Of a DNA stretch of 64,000 nucleotides, positions 41,266 to 53,426 are shown one piece after another. Positions within the stretch are counted from its first letter, which is position 1. Each line of letters opens with the position of its first letter. Made by a program: the position numbers and the translations under genes. Source of the stretch: Micractinium sp. NFX-FRZ (Eukaryota > Chlorophyta > Trebouxiophyceae > Chlorellales > Chlorellaceae); contig JAPTJF010000123.1 in NCBI GenBank assembly GCA_029339195.1, positions 1 to 64,000 on the forward strand, in the 5' to 3' direction. A model generated the notes under the pieces. It made no database searches, was not told the DNA's origin, and saw only the letters and a list, made by a program, of their open reading frames with translations.

Positions 41266-44200
41266 TTAATGGCACAGCTTTATGGAGCGGCTTCCGGCTG
41301 GCAATCCCTCCGCCTCGTCTGCCGCACCCGGGTCCCCCGCTGCAGCCCCCGCCCCCGCCGGTACCCCCGCCCGCGCCAGCAGCAGCAGCTTGCAGCGCCC
41401 GTCGCCGCTGTTCCACACGCGCGGCAGCGTGCGCATCTGCTCGCCCGCGGGGTTGAGCGCCAGCTGGATGCCGGCGGCCCTGTGCGGAATGCTGTAGTAA
41501 CCCAGCAGCACAGCCTGCAGGGCAGGGGGGGCAGGTGGGTGGGATGGCGCCAACCTGTGCACGTGCTGTGCTTGGCGGCAGCATATGCACATGAGCAGGT
41601 CCACATGGGCCCTGCTGCTGCCCTGTCTGCCTTGCCCACCAACTGGTGGCACAGCGTGCGCTGCTGCAGCCGGCCTAAAAGAGGCTCTGCCTGGTCTGCC
41701 CCTGCCAGCCTCCTGCTCCCAGCCCGCCCCCGCTCACAACCCCCCCCCTGGCCCGCCCACTTGCTTGCGCCGCAGCTGCTGCTGTGCTGCTGCAGCTGTG
41801 CATGCGCCAGCTGCCCCTGCCCCCCACCCACCTCTTGCTCCCTTCCTGACAAACCCGCGACCAACAAACCGGCCCCCGGTGATCCCCCCACCTGCTTGTG
41901 CCGCAGTGCACGCTGCTGCAGCTGGGCGTACGACAGCTCCTCCTGCTCCCCCGCCAGCTCAGCAGCGTCCCACTTCACCAGCTCAACTCCCTCGCCAAGC
42001 TGCTGGAACACGTCCCAGAAGCGGGGGTCCACAGCGACCTGCACAGGAGGACGGGCGATGCAGCCGATGTGAAAGCGCTTCCCACAAAAGAAAGGAGCAG
42101 CCGCACAGGTTTGGGGCATCGGTGTGTGCGTGCAGAGGGGTCAGAGGGTGACTATTCACATCTGAACCGCAAGATGGCATTAGTGCAAACGAGCAGTACT
42201 AGTGTATGCAGCTAGTATGATGGAGCCGCATTTTGAAGGGAAACGGAGGAGTGGAGCAAGGCGGGGGGCAGGACGCTTGTGGTGGGGGCTCGTGCGTGAG
42301 AAGCACGCCGCCACCCAAAGCGGTGTGCCAGCCACTTGCACAGCCCGCCGCTGATCCGCATTTCCTGGAGGTTGCACTGCCCTGCCCCGCTCCTCAACGC
42401 CACCAACGCTGCGCACCCCACCCACCTTTGCTCTGCCAGTACGTCTACACACCCACCCATGCTGTGCCATGCTATGCTACCCCACCTGCGCCAGCAGACG
42501 CGCCGAGAAGGAGGCAGACACGAAAGTGATGCCCAGGGGCAGCCTGTCCGTGTCCTCAAACCGGGTGATGCCTGTGTGGCTCTGCTTCTCACAGATGATG
42601 TTGAGGTCAGCCGCTGCGCCCGCCGCCTGCAGCTCGGAGGCACAACAGAGGCGCATGAGCTCAGCGTCACGCTTGATCCATCCGTGGCAAACACGTCTTT
42701 GCACTGCGCATGTTCAGGTTCGGTGTGGCGCCCACAGCCTGCGGATGGTTGGCAGGGGGACACTTGGTCGCACGTGCTCACAGCAGTAAGGGGCAGTGCG
42801 GAGCCTGCCTGCCTGCGGAGCTGGGTTGCAATGGGACGAGCTGCGGGGCTGATGGGTTGCAAGAGGGGCAGGACCTGGAAGCGGGCAGGCCTGCTGACCA
42901 CGCCCAACCCTCTCCCACTTCCACGCCTCGCCTGCCTGCCTGCCTGCCTCCCTCCCTCCCTCGTGCCTGCAGCAGCATGCGAATGTTCAGCTGCACGCCA
43001 AGCACGGCTGCATCCATGCGCAGCGCCGCCTCCTGCATGCCCGCATCGGCACCCGCCTGCCACGCTGCAGCATGCAGCAGGGCACCGGGGGCAGACCCGC
43101 CGCCGCCCTCCTGGCCAGCAGACGCCCAGGGTTTCACGCCTGCGTGCCACATGTCGTCGCTGACCACCAGCGCCGCTGTGTGCTGGGACACGTCCACCGA
43201 GGCTGCCAGCGAGGCACGGCTACGTGGGTCCGCCAGTATGTGGCGCACGTTGATGTTGGCGATGCCGCCCTGCCGCGCAATCCGGGCTGCACGGGGCCAG
43301 GGGAGGGAAGGGGCAGACACGGGAGGGCGCTGTTGAAAGGCCCCCTGCCCTTGTTCCGATGTTGAGTGCTTCAAGCCAGCCAGATGGACGCCTGGCAGGC
43401 GCTGAGGGGGCGGCACAGAGTGCTACCACAGTGCCAGTTCTCAGCGTTCAGCACCAGCCCAAGAGCGGCCCCGGCTTGCCATTGCAGCTGCTTACCACAC
43501 TCTGTGCGGCACTCGGGGTGCTGGTTCACAAGAGTCACAGTCGAGCCCACGGGCAGAGCCTGCAGGCAGTAGTGCATTCCGGAGGGGGCGAAGAATGTGG
43601 CTGATTGCTGTTATATTTAGGGACACAGGTTGTATCTGATACGCTGCCGACGGGCAGCAAGGCTCGGTGCGTTCTCCCCCAAGGACTGCAGACCCCAAGG
43701 ACTGCAGAATGTGGCTGATTGCTGTTATATTGAGGGACACAGGTTGTCTCTGATACGCTGCCGACGGGCAGCACGGCTTGCTGCGTTCTCCCCCAAGGAC
43801 TGCAGACCCCCCCTAGCAGGGAACCAGCGCATGCCACCAGGCTGCCCCAAGGCTAGCAGCTGAGCTGCACGCACCTGCGGCCCGCTGTCCAGCGCGCACA
43901 GCAGCTCTGCCATGGCTTCCTGGCAGCCCCAGCCGCACAGCAGCAGCCTCTGCACTAGCCCGCTGCCCCCATAGTACTGCGGTGGGAGGTGGTACTCGTG
44001 GGTGCTGTGCACGCTGCCGCCGCCTGTGCTTCCATTGCCCTGCTGGCAGCTGCTGCTGCCGCTGGGCATATCCAGGGCACCCTCCCCATCGCTGCTGCTG
44101 CAGCCGGGGCTGCACAAAGAGGAGGCGCTTTCGAGTGATATAGTGGGCTCCAGCACTGCCTGCTGCCCTGTGCTGCTGCCCGCGCCACGCTGGCTGACGC

Positions 44201-47200
44201 TGCGCCACGTGGAGGGCATGGCACGGCCTGGATCAGTCGCAGTGCTGAGCGGCTGGCTCAGCATCCTGGGCTTGTGGCCGGCCAACAGGACCAAAGCATC
44301 ACCCTGCTGCACCACCAAATCGGCCGGGGGGCTGAGCAGCGTGCCGCTGCTGTGCCAAACGCCACTGCTGCCGGTGCTGCCATCGCTGCTGACGTTGCTG
44401 CTGCTGGCGCTGCTGGCATTTCTGCTGCCATGGCTGCAGCCGCCGTTGTTGCTGCTGCCAGTGCTGCTGCTGCTGCTGCCGTGGCTTGCGCCGGCCCTCT
44501 GCAGTCCCACCAGCGTTGCATCCGACAGCAGCAGCTGCAGCTCAGCCACTGTGCGGCCCGCCAGGCGGCGCGGCAGCGGGTGCACTGCCAGGTGGGCCGC
44601 CGAGGCAAAGTCGGAGAACTCTCTGAGCAGCGCAGCTGCCTCGGGCTGTCGCACGAGGCGCGCCAGGCGTGCTGCGTTGACTCGCTTGGTGGGGATGGCA
44701 TGCACGCGGCCGCCGCAGGCGTAGGCCAGAGTCGCCTCAGCCTCGCGACTCTTCACCTGCACAACCACGGTGGGGTAGCGCCATCCCCGCTGCCGCCCCT
44801 GCGCCTGCTGCCCCTGCTGCCCCTGCTGCGCCTGCTGCGCCTGCTGCCAGTCCCCCTCCTCGAGCTGCGCACGCTGGGCCCGCCGCTCTAGCATTTCGTC
44901 AAGCAGCACGGCGGCGCGGACCACCTGGCTGTCGCTCTCTGAGGGAGCCCGGCTGTAGTCGCCTGCAGGAGGGTGGAATTGAGCAGAGCTCGAGGGGCGC
45001 GGCTGTCGAGGAACACACAAAATGCACCGGCCCGGAGCAGCAGCAGCAGCAGTGTTGGCAGCGGCTGCCTCACCATTGGAGCATCTGCCCCCAGCCCCCG
45101 CCAGCCCGCCCCCAGCACCCGAAATCACGATGCTCGCCGCGCTGTCCGCTGACACCAGCTTGAGTGCGGCGGGGTCCAGCGGCGAGCCCTGGCGGAAGAC
45201 AAGCGTGGAGCCGTGGCACCTCTCCGGCGGGATCAGCGCTTTGAAGGCAGCCTCCATCTCAAGCTTGCCACGCTGCATAGCAGGCGCAGCAGGGGGGCGC
45301 AGCGGGCACAGCAAGCGGGCGCAGCCAGTGGGCGGGGGTGGGTTGTTTGAGCAGGCGCCCGCGCGGCGCCGAGGGGGGCGGCATGGCCTCTGGGCCGGCC
45401 TCAGGCGGCAGGCCTGCAGGCTGCAGCGCAGACCACCCAGCACTTCTGGCACCTGCCAGTGAGTGTGCCCGCCCCCCTCAACCGCCCTCCCCCTAAAGCT
45501 GCTGGCACCTGCGTGAGCACAGCAATGGTCCGGCCTCCCGTTGCACCGTACGCCAGGCACAGCTGCTTCAGCATGCGCGTGACCTGCAGGCAGCGCAAAC
45601 ATGCACGAGGCTGTGAGGCATGAATGGCTGTGCAGGGAAGCGACACAATCGCCGCCTGCCAGTTGCTCTGCCAAGTGCTCAGCGCGGTGCACTGCAAAGT
45701 CGAGTGCACAAGCCTTTCAGCAATGCTGCCACCTGGGCAGCCCCGGCGTGGCAGGCCGCAGCTGCCGCAGCGACAGGCAGCCAAATCATGACAAGAGTGC
45801 TGCTGCACAACTACTCCCAGCTCGTCGGCGCACGCCTGCCACCCTCCGCAACACAGGGCGCACGGTCTCACCTGCTCTGCCTCGCCTGCCGACTCGCACC
45901 AGCACAGCAGCACGGTGTGCCCCTCCTCATACACGCAGCTCCCAACCTTGACGTTGACCGCCAGCACCTCCAGCACCACCTGCTACACCCCACCAGGGAG
46001 ATGAACAGGCACCCATGCATGCATGCATGCATTCAGTGTTGTGAATGCAAGGCAGGGGGAGCCGTTCCAGCAACACCTGCTGCCCATCGTCGAGATGTGA
46101 GCAGGCTCGGGACCCGACAGACAGAGGGGTGCAGTGCGGCGCACCCATGAGGCCTCAACCAGGCTGCCTGCGTGCATGCCTCGCAGCAGGAGGCAAGCAG
46201 TCTCAACGGGCCAACGAGGCAGGCCAGGTAGGCAAGGCAGCAGGCAGGCGGGCCAGCCCTCTTCTGTTGTGCTGCCTCTGTTGATGCACCTCCCTGCCAC
46301 CCCGCTAGTCCTCCCTGCCCACCCCGGCCCAATGCTTCCAAGGAGGGCCTACCTGCTCCACCAGGGCCAGCACGAGCGCAAAACTGGCCAGCCCAACCGC
46401 CACGGTGGCAACGGCAAACACCTGCGCAGCAGCAGGGGGAGGCGAAGGGGCACAGCAAGGTGCTGGCTGGCTATCCCGCGCAGGCGCTGCGCGAGGCATC
46501 GGGTGCACAGGCATCTAGGCACACAGACCAGCATGAGTGCCCTATCGCCTCCTTGTCAGCATGCAGCGTGATCAGGTTGGTAGGGAAGTCAAGGAGGCAC
46601 CCAGCACCCGGAGCCCATGCCGCATGGGAAGTTCGTGCCAGGCCGGCCACCGGCATGCTGTGCCCGCTCCCAGGCGCTGAGCCTCGTCAGCGGCATTCCG
46701 CTGCCTGGCGCGCCTTGCCTGCTGCGTGATTTCGGTGTCCAGGCTGGGCATGTCCTGCATGAGGGATGTGCTGAGAGGGCGCTGGGGTCATGTGCCACAT
46801 CAGCAGTAGGGAGGCCTGCTCTGCCCTGCTGCCGCTCGCTCGGTTACCACCGAAGTGCACCAGCCGCTGAGCGCTGGCCGGGCCCTGAGCTGCCGGCACA
46901 GCCTACCATTGCCCGCTTGCCTATGCTGTCCTGCGCCCCGCCCAGGACCCCCATCCTGCCGCACCGCCTCACCTGGCCAAACACTGTTTTGCACACAGTG
47001 TACAGGTTGAGCCAAGCTTCCATCCAGCCGCCTTCCCCGGCGCCGCCCATTGGCGCTGGCGTGCCCTCCACCGCCGCACCGTTGCTGTGCAGCAGAGCAC
47101 CTTGGATGCCTGCCCCTGCCAGGAAGAGCGCCAAGTTGGCGCCTAGGAGCATGATGAGGTCGGAGAGCGTGTCCTTGCGCCAGTTGTCTGCATGGCGAAG

Positions 47201-47762
47201 CGAGGGAGCATGATGGGGGTGAAGATGTTGTTCCTGTGGCCATTTTTGTGCAGGCGCAGGGGGAAGGAAGATGCACTGCACTGCGACAATGTGTGTGGTG
47301 GTTGGGACAGCTTCTGCCGTGATCCCTATCCCACACGCATCTGTCAATCCCACCCGTTCCTTGAAAGCACAGCTGCACATGCATGATAATGACGCGGCAC
47401 TCACAGTACGAGTACAGCAGGCGCCCCGTGAGGCTGGAGCTCCAGTTGGCTAGGCGCCTCGTCAGCCCAGGGCGGATGCCTCTCCGGCGCCCCTGGAGGT
47501 CACTGGCGTCAAAGCTCATGCTGTTTCCCAGCCCGCTGCGCTGCTCCTTGATGCCGTCTGCTGTGTCGTGTGCTCCGCCGGTGCCCTTGCTGCCGGCGGG
47601 GCGGCTGGCTGCGGCGGGGTAGGCGCCCCGCTGGCATCTACGCCGACACCCAAGGCGCGCGGCTTGTGGAGCGACAAGTAGTATCAGACTGAAACGGTAA
47701 TATCGGTGGACATGTGCGGTTGGGTCGACGCTGCGGACCCCCACTCGCACAGACCGCAGCAT
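41266..47762 (-). CDS. CASTOR/POLLUX (DMI1)-like ion channel
   Basis: In land plants these channels sit in the nuclear envelope and take part in symbiotic calcium spiking. Exons in transcript order: 47405-47762, 46973-47187, 46719-46754, 46353-46421, 45872-45979, 45509-45583, 45119-45272, 43875-44962, 43496-43559, 42967-43286, 42486-42626, 41892-42038 and 41266-41514. They give 1007 residues in phase. Seen: a hydrophobic segment LIMLLGANLALFLAGAGI, a pore-like stretch AWLNLYTVCKTVFGQDMPSL, a second membrane segment (VFAVATVAVGLASFALVLAL) and long regulatory regions resembling the CASTOR/POLLUX RCK-like domain (LEMEAAFKALIPPERCHGSTLVF; ICEKQSHTGITRFEDTD; LLGYYSIPHRAAGIQLALNP). The selectivity region does not match the plant motif. 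A Ser/Gly-rich insert lies in the 1088-nt exon. Two introns are read as GC-AG. The start codon and the N-terminal membrane segments are uncertain. Confidence 0.72.
43593..43810 (-). repeat. 114-bp tandem duplication in channel-gene intron
   Basis: Two copies (43593-43696 and 43707-43810) have a 114-bp period. In transcript orientation each has a hairpin GCTGCC-CGTC-GGCAGC, a single-stranded ANANNA-type box (ATACAA in one, AGACAA in the other) and a terminal ACA (CCACATTC). This loosely fits an H/ACA snoRNA, but the flanking helices are weak. Confidence 0.7.
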
Positions 47763-48202
47763 GCTGGTGCCGATTTCGGAATGCCGCGCACCTGAAATAG
47801 CTCAAGACTCAAAAGACATGCGTTTATCGAAAACAAAATGACGTTGGTTCGGTGGTGCTGCGGAGCATCGACTGATGCTGCATTTATTCCGAGTGAGCGA
47901 GCAAAGCACGCATCGCAGCAGGCACGAGCTAGCAAGAATCGTAGCTACAACCGTACAGATGTAACCGCCACGGGATTGGCATGCCCAAACCCCTGTCAAT
48001 TGCACTTGTCCCCGCTGATTCGCTGCGGTGATGCACCCAGATTGCCCCATGCCCAGTTGCGCCACCCATTTTGTGCGCACGTATGCTTAGTGCATATGAC
48101 TTGTGTTTGCTTGCACACCAGGGGTGCCAGTTATCATTCGAGACAGAGCGACAGCTGTGTTGCATTAGGAAGGCGGGAAGGAAGGCCCACAGGTCAGCTG
48201 CC
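47763..48202. promoter_or_regulatory. Interval between ARMC8 3' end and channel gene start
   Basis: These 440 bp lie between two head-to-tail minus-strand genes. They should hold the ARMC8 3' UTR and the channel promoter. GC content is lower than average. No minus-strand TGTAA was found, and no gene was recognised. Confidence 0.4.
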
Positions 48203-49289
48203 TCACACAGATTCCATGGGCCCTGCGCCGCTGCTGCCCGACCCCGCCACTGCTTGCAGCTGGTCCAAGGCTGTGCTGGCGCGCTCCTTCACTGACAGGC
48301 ACTCGTCGTGCTCCAGGCTGCAGCCAGGGGGGAGGAAGGCGGGCGGGAGGCACGGCGGGTGGGCGCGGCAACGGGAGGGTGGGATGGGACAGCAACGGGA
48401 TCCCACGGCACAGCACAGCACAGCACAGCACAGCACAGCGGATGCAGCAGGCGTGGGCATCAAACACCAGCTTGCAGAGTTGCATGCGACGGCAACGGTC
48501 CCAGGACAGTCTTCTGTTCTCTGCCTGGGGTGCGTGTTCAGGGCCCCAGACCCCACTAAAAGCAGCCCCCCACCCACCGGCGCAGCTGCTCCTCCACCCC
48601 CAGGAGCCGCAGCTGCTGCACCCGCGCCGCTGTCTCCTCTACATCGCTATCCCGGCTGCAGGCAGGGGGCGCGCGGAACGGAACACGTTGGGATCCTGGA
48701 GAGAGGTGCAGGCTTCAGCTGATCGGATGCATAGGCAGGCGGCACCTCCAAGCAGCCCTGCCCTGCTGCCCCATCCCCGCCAACCCACACCCCACCCCGC
48801 GCACAGTTTCCTGCCAGCTGCCAGCATATGCCACCCCCTGGGCCCGCCCTGCCCACCCTCACACCGCACCTCCATGTCAGATTGATGATCACCCACACTG
48901 CCGCCTCCCTCACCCGGTCGTCGCTGTCACTGCAGGGGGCCAGCGGTGCAGAGCGTGGAGCAGACCATAATCAGCAAGGCACGAGCAGAGGAGTACAAGG
49001 GGCGCTGAGCAGGGGGGGCTGCAGTGCAGGTAGGGAGCGTGCGAGCACATCAGACGGCCGTGGCGCCACGCCGTCAGGCCACCCCGTCGACCCCCGTCGC
49101 CCCCAGACCTCCCCCCCAACGCGTGCCTGGAGCTGCGCCAACAGGACGGCGGGCCAACCTGGCAGAATGCCACGCGCCCTGCTGTGCCTCCCATGCGTAA
49201 GACGCACACAAACGCGCACGGCACGGGGGGGGACGGGAAGGCGGGCGCCTCGCACTCGGGATGCAGTGCAAACACACACACACTTACAC

Positions 49290-49320
<31 letters not shown>

Positions 49321-52300
49321 CTGAGCTGCGCCACCAGGAGGGCGGGCCAGCCTGACGCCATGATTGCCTGCTTGTGTACCGCTGTGCTGCTGGCCATGTT
49401 GACCACGACGTACATAGCATGCTGCTTGAGCTGCGCAGGCAGAAGTCGGGGGGGCGCCAGCAGGGGCAGGCAGGTGTGCAGGTGGGCAGGCATGGCTACG
49501 CCTTGTGTGCCGCACAGCATGCGCACGCCAGCCAGTGCGACAGGAGCACAGAGAGGTGCTGGGGCGCAGCACACGGCGGGCACGCTGCCAGACATGACGC
49601 AGCACCGCCAGCGCCCCCGCCTGACCACTCACTGCATCCCGCCCCTTTATCCACCCCTATATCCCCACCCATCCCCAGCCACCCCCGTACCACCCGCGCA
49701 CCCCTGCCTGCCCCTGGCTGCGCTCCAGCGCATCCCGCACCGCCTCCAGCAGCGTGTTGGAGGACCAGCGCAGCACGGCGTCTATGTTTTGCTGCAGGCA
49801 GGCAGGGCAGGCAGGGGCCAAAAGCGTATTGATAGACCGCAGGGTGTCAGCGTGGCAGGCGCTGCCAGCTGCCATGAAGGTGGGGGGGCTTGCACAGGGC
49901 AAACCCTTTTGCCCCCACACTCAGCCGATGACAGGCGTCTGCCGAGCTGGCCTGCCTGGCTGACACGTGGCCGGTGAACCAGCCTTTCATTAAACAACAC
50001 CCTGACACGCCAGCCCACACCAATGGCTCACTTGTGAATTGTACACAAGGTTGCGCAGCAGCAGCATGGCCTTCTCCTGCAGCAGGCGAGGAAGGCAGGC
50101 AGGCAGGCAGGCCAGTCAGACGATTGCTCGACCGCAGTCAAGCAAGCAACAACAAAGCCAGCAAGCCTCAAGGACATGAGAAAAACGTGATCTTCGTTGC
50201 TGCTAAAACAACACATGCATCGCAAGCAGGTCGGTGGCGAGGGAGGGCCGGAGTGTGGGAGGGGCTGGGGCAAAGGTGAGAGGGCAGTGGGGTTGAAGCA
50301 CATCTGAGGGGTTGAAGACGACACCACTGTCGGAAGGGCAGGCAGAGGCAGGGCCACGGCAGCAGCAAGCGCCTGGGCAATGCTGGGCCTGCTGTGGCTG
50401 TCCGCTGCCAGCATCTGGCCATGCCCTTGGTCACAAGCCTCTCGACAGCCCAGCCCCTAAATTGCAAAAAACAAATGGGCAAGGCGAGTGCCTGGCCTAC
50501 ACGGCAGGACGTGCCCCTGCCCCGGCCATTAAGGTGCTCACTCGTATGTCTGGCTCCGAGTCCTCCAGCAGTGCGGCCACGCTGCTCCAGGGCAGCTGCT
50601 CCGCTATGGAGGACTTCACCTGGGAGGGGCGGCATGGCAGGGGTGGTGGGGATGGGGTGACAGGCTGGGTTGTGGGCGAGGAAGGTGGGGAGGCCGGCTG
50701 GCTTGTGTGGTGTGCCGCCCCAGGCCTGCACATCAGCAACCCCCACAGCTGGCCCTGCATCCACCTCCGATGGGCGCTGCACGGGCCCCCCACATGGGCA
50801 GCCCTGCCCGCATCCCCAAGTGACCCCCCCGCCTACCCACCTCTGACATTCCCATGCACTCTGCACACGACCCCCGCCCCCTGCCCCCCCCACCTCCGAG
50901 GTGCCCATGTAGGCCACGCTGGACAGCCCCCACACGCCGTGCAGGCGCAGCGCGGGCGTCATCGACTCCGCCAGGCTGGCAAAGCGCGCGATGCCGTCGT
51001 GGCGCAGCAGCTGCTGCTTGACGGCCGAAAAGTCGACGGCCATGTTGGCCAGGGTGCCCACCGCCTGGGCGGCCACCTCCACGTCGGGGTCGGCAGACAG
51101 GGCCAGCAGGGGGCCTGCTAGCTCGACCTCTCCAAGGTGGCCCCTGGCGCAACAGTGGGTGGTCCCAAAGAAGGGGAAGAGGGAGGGTTGGGGCACTGAA
51201 GAGCGGGGAGCGGTGCGGTCAGAGCTCATGGCGTGCGGCAAACAGCACAGGTGGGCAGCAATGTAGGCGGGAACGAGAGGCTGTGTGCGCCTGGGAAGCA
51301 AGAAAGCACAAGCCGGGTGCGATGGCAGTAAACCAAATGCAGGCACTGAAGTCGACTCAGAGGAGCAAACAAAGGGTGCAGCCCACCCCTGCGGTGTCGC
51401 ACACCTGAGGAGCTTGGTGCTGCGTGACAGGCTGCGCATGCACATGCAGGCGGCGGCGCGCGTGGCGGGCCGTTCATCCGACAGCGCCGCTGCTATCTGC
51501 AGGCCAGGCACCGGGGGACATCGCTTTCAGATACTGTAGCAAACAGAGGCAAGGCAGCCCTAGGGTTTGCCAAAATCAAGAAAGGAAAGCATGCCCTGCA
51601 GAGCTCTGCCGTGCGCGGTTTGCAAGCCCCAGGCCGCTCCCTTGTGGCCCCGTTCACCGCAATTCCACCCCTCCAACCACCAACCACCTCAAGAGCGCAG
51701 CACACCTGCGGCAGCACTTTGCACTCCACCAGCTGCCGCCTGTGCTCCTCCTTCTCAGCGCACAGCGTGGCCAGGCAGCGCAGCGCGCCCTCCACCAGCC
51801 GCGGCGGCCGCGTCGGCTCCCTGCTTGCGCGTGGGGCAGCAGTTGGGAGAAGACAAGTCACACAGCCTCCCATTGAGACCTGCTGCCGTGGTCTGCAACC
51901 GGATGTTGGCCGCCGCCGCAGCAGCAGGGCACACCGTCCGGTATCCAGCCCACCCGGCCCATGCCACCTGCTCCCAGCCCACACCGCCCTACTCCCCACC
52001 CTCACCAACGCAAGCCACCCCTGCGCTGCCCGCTCCCCCTCCCCTCCACTTTTTCCTTTCCGCACCTGAGGATGGCCGCCAGCTTGGTGATTGCATCCGC
52101 ATCCGCTGCCGCCTGCTGCAGCTCTGCATTGCCCTCCACCAGCTGGCACAGCGCCCCCGGCACGTCCTCCCCCACACCCGCCTCTCCCAGCAGCCGCACC
52201 AGCACCGGCAGCACCGCCTGCTGCAGATCCTCGCGGCTGTGCTGCACATGCCCCGCTGGCAGGTTGCGGCTCAGGTTGGCAAGGCAGACGGCGGCCACAA

Positions 52301-53426
52301 AGCGCGTGTGTGCGCTGCCCCCCTGCTTGATGGCCCGCAGCAGCGAGCCGACTACACTGGTGTGCTGCAGCATCGCTTCCGACGTCTCCAAGTTGCCTCG
52401 GCTGAGCGCCGCCAGCGCTTCTAGCGCCGCCTCCTGCTTGCTGCGTGCGGGCGAGGAGAGGAGCGCCACCAGCGGCGCCACTGCGCCCGCCGCCGCCACC
52501 GCGCTCTGCTCGGCGGCGCCGGCGCAGCAGGCGGCCAGCACCGCGGCTGCCGACTCAGCTACATTGCTGGTGGGGCAGGAGAGGAGCTCCACCATGCGGG
52601 GCAGCACGCTGTCTGAGCCCAGGATGTCGCGGGTGGGTGCCGCCGGCGACTGCAGCAGTGACGGGGAGCGGGAATGCGGCAGGACGGGTGTGGTGAATGG
52701 GATCATCTTTGACGAGCGCCAGCAGCTGTGTTGCTGCCAAGCAGCAGCCATGGCTGCAAGCAGCGCCTCAGGCCATTGGGACGGCCACCCCCCCATCCTT
52801 CCCTTCCAATATATAAAATCAACTGCAGCCTTGAGAGCGCACCGGCGCTCCTCTCCACCCTGGGCAGCCCACCCTGCCGTCACACATGCGCTCACCCGGC
52901 ACACCGCCTTGAGCGCCCGCACCGCCGCCTCCACCACCTTCTCCTCCCTGCTGCTGTTCAGCACGTGCAGCAGGTGGGGGATGCCGCCGTGGGCCAGCAC
53001 CACCTGCAGCCCCTCCTCGCTGGCTGCAAAGCTGCCCAGCGCAGCGGCCGCCTGCACGAGAGCGGCTGGGTCGGCGTCGGGTGCTGCCAGCACGCCCACT
53101 ACAAGTTGTACAGCACCCAGCTGGATGTATTGAAGCTTTTGCCGCGTGTTTCCGATCACGCAGTTCTTGATGCCGCGCAGCGCCTGCATCAGGCGGGGGG
53201 AGGGTGAGGAAGGTCGGCGGGGGCGGCGCCCACAAGGCGCCGGCGGCTCGCGGCGGTGGGGCAGGCGGCTGGGTGCGAGCGCCGCACTGAACTCATGATC
53301 GAAACGTTATGGATGCCGGTAACCTCCAACTAAAGGTGGCCGCCCGAGAGGCCACACTACCTGCAGCCTTGTCGCGGCGTCGTGAGAGTGCAGGCCTGCC
53401 ACCAGCTCCTGCGCTCGACTCGCCAT
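48203..53426 (-). CDS. ARMC8: Armadillo repeat protein ARMC8 (GID5 homologue)
   Basis: ARMC8/GID5 is the armadillo scaffold of the GID/CTLH ubiquitin ligase, which in yeast degrades gluconeogenic enzymes. Exons in transcript order: 53361-53426, 52896-53183, 52066-52649, 51706-51820, 51405-51496, 50894-51143, 50542-50619, 50032-50076, 49702-49791, 49321-49430, 48870-48929, 48578-48655 and 48203-48317. They give 656 residues in phase, close to the human length. Seen: LRGIKNCVIGNTRQKLQYIQLGAV near the N-terminus as in ARMC8, repeated ARM motifs throughout, RLHGVWGLSSVAYM, KAMLLLRNLVYNSQ, KQHAMYVVVNMASS, REAAVWVIINLTW, then VQQLRLLGVEEQL, in the family order. The start ATG gives MASRAQELVAGLHSHD. 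Confidence 0.88.
48409..48439. repeat. (CACAG)n microsatellite
   Basis: About six tandem CACAG units lie in the last ARMC8 intron. Confidence 0.9.
49121..49166 (-). repeat. Decayed copy of ARMC8 exon 10 end in the next intron
   Basis: The sequence repeats the exon terminus and donor region at 49316-49361 (GAGCTGCGCCA and GGCGGGCCA cores shared) about 195 bp further along the intron. Confidence 0.7.
49270..49318. repeat. (CA)n microsatellite next to a splice donor
   Basis: About 20 CA dinucleotides with a small interruption lie directly after the donor of the ARMC8 exon ending at 49321. The donor itself (GTCTGTGTG on the minus strand) runs into the repeat. Confidence 0.92.

Noticed and set aside
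44002..44891. Leu/Pro- and Ala-rich open frames opposite the channel gene
   Set aside because: They are shadows of the Ser/Gly/Gln-rich channel exon. Only the minus strand gives family motifs and consistent junctions.
46572..46754. Longer exon for the channel gene reading through to about 46590
   Set aside because: The extension has no family similarity and does not end at a GT donor in phase that improves the fit. The 36-nt exon with CAG|GCAAGG joins the pore-like segment directly to the next membrane helix. It remains uncertain.
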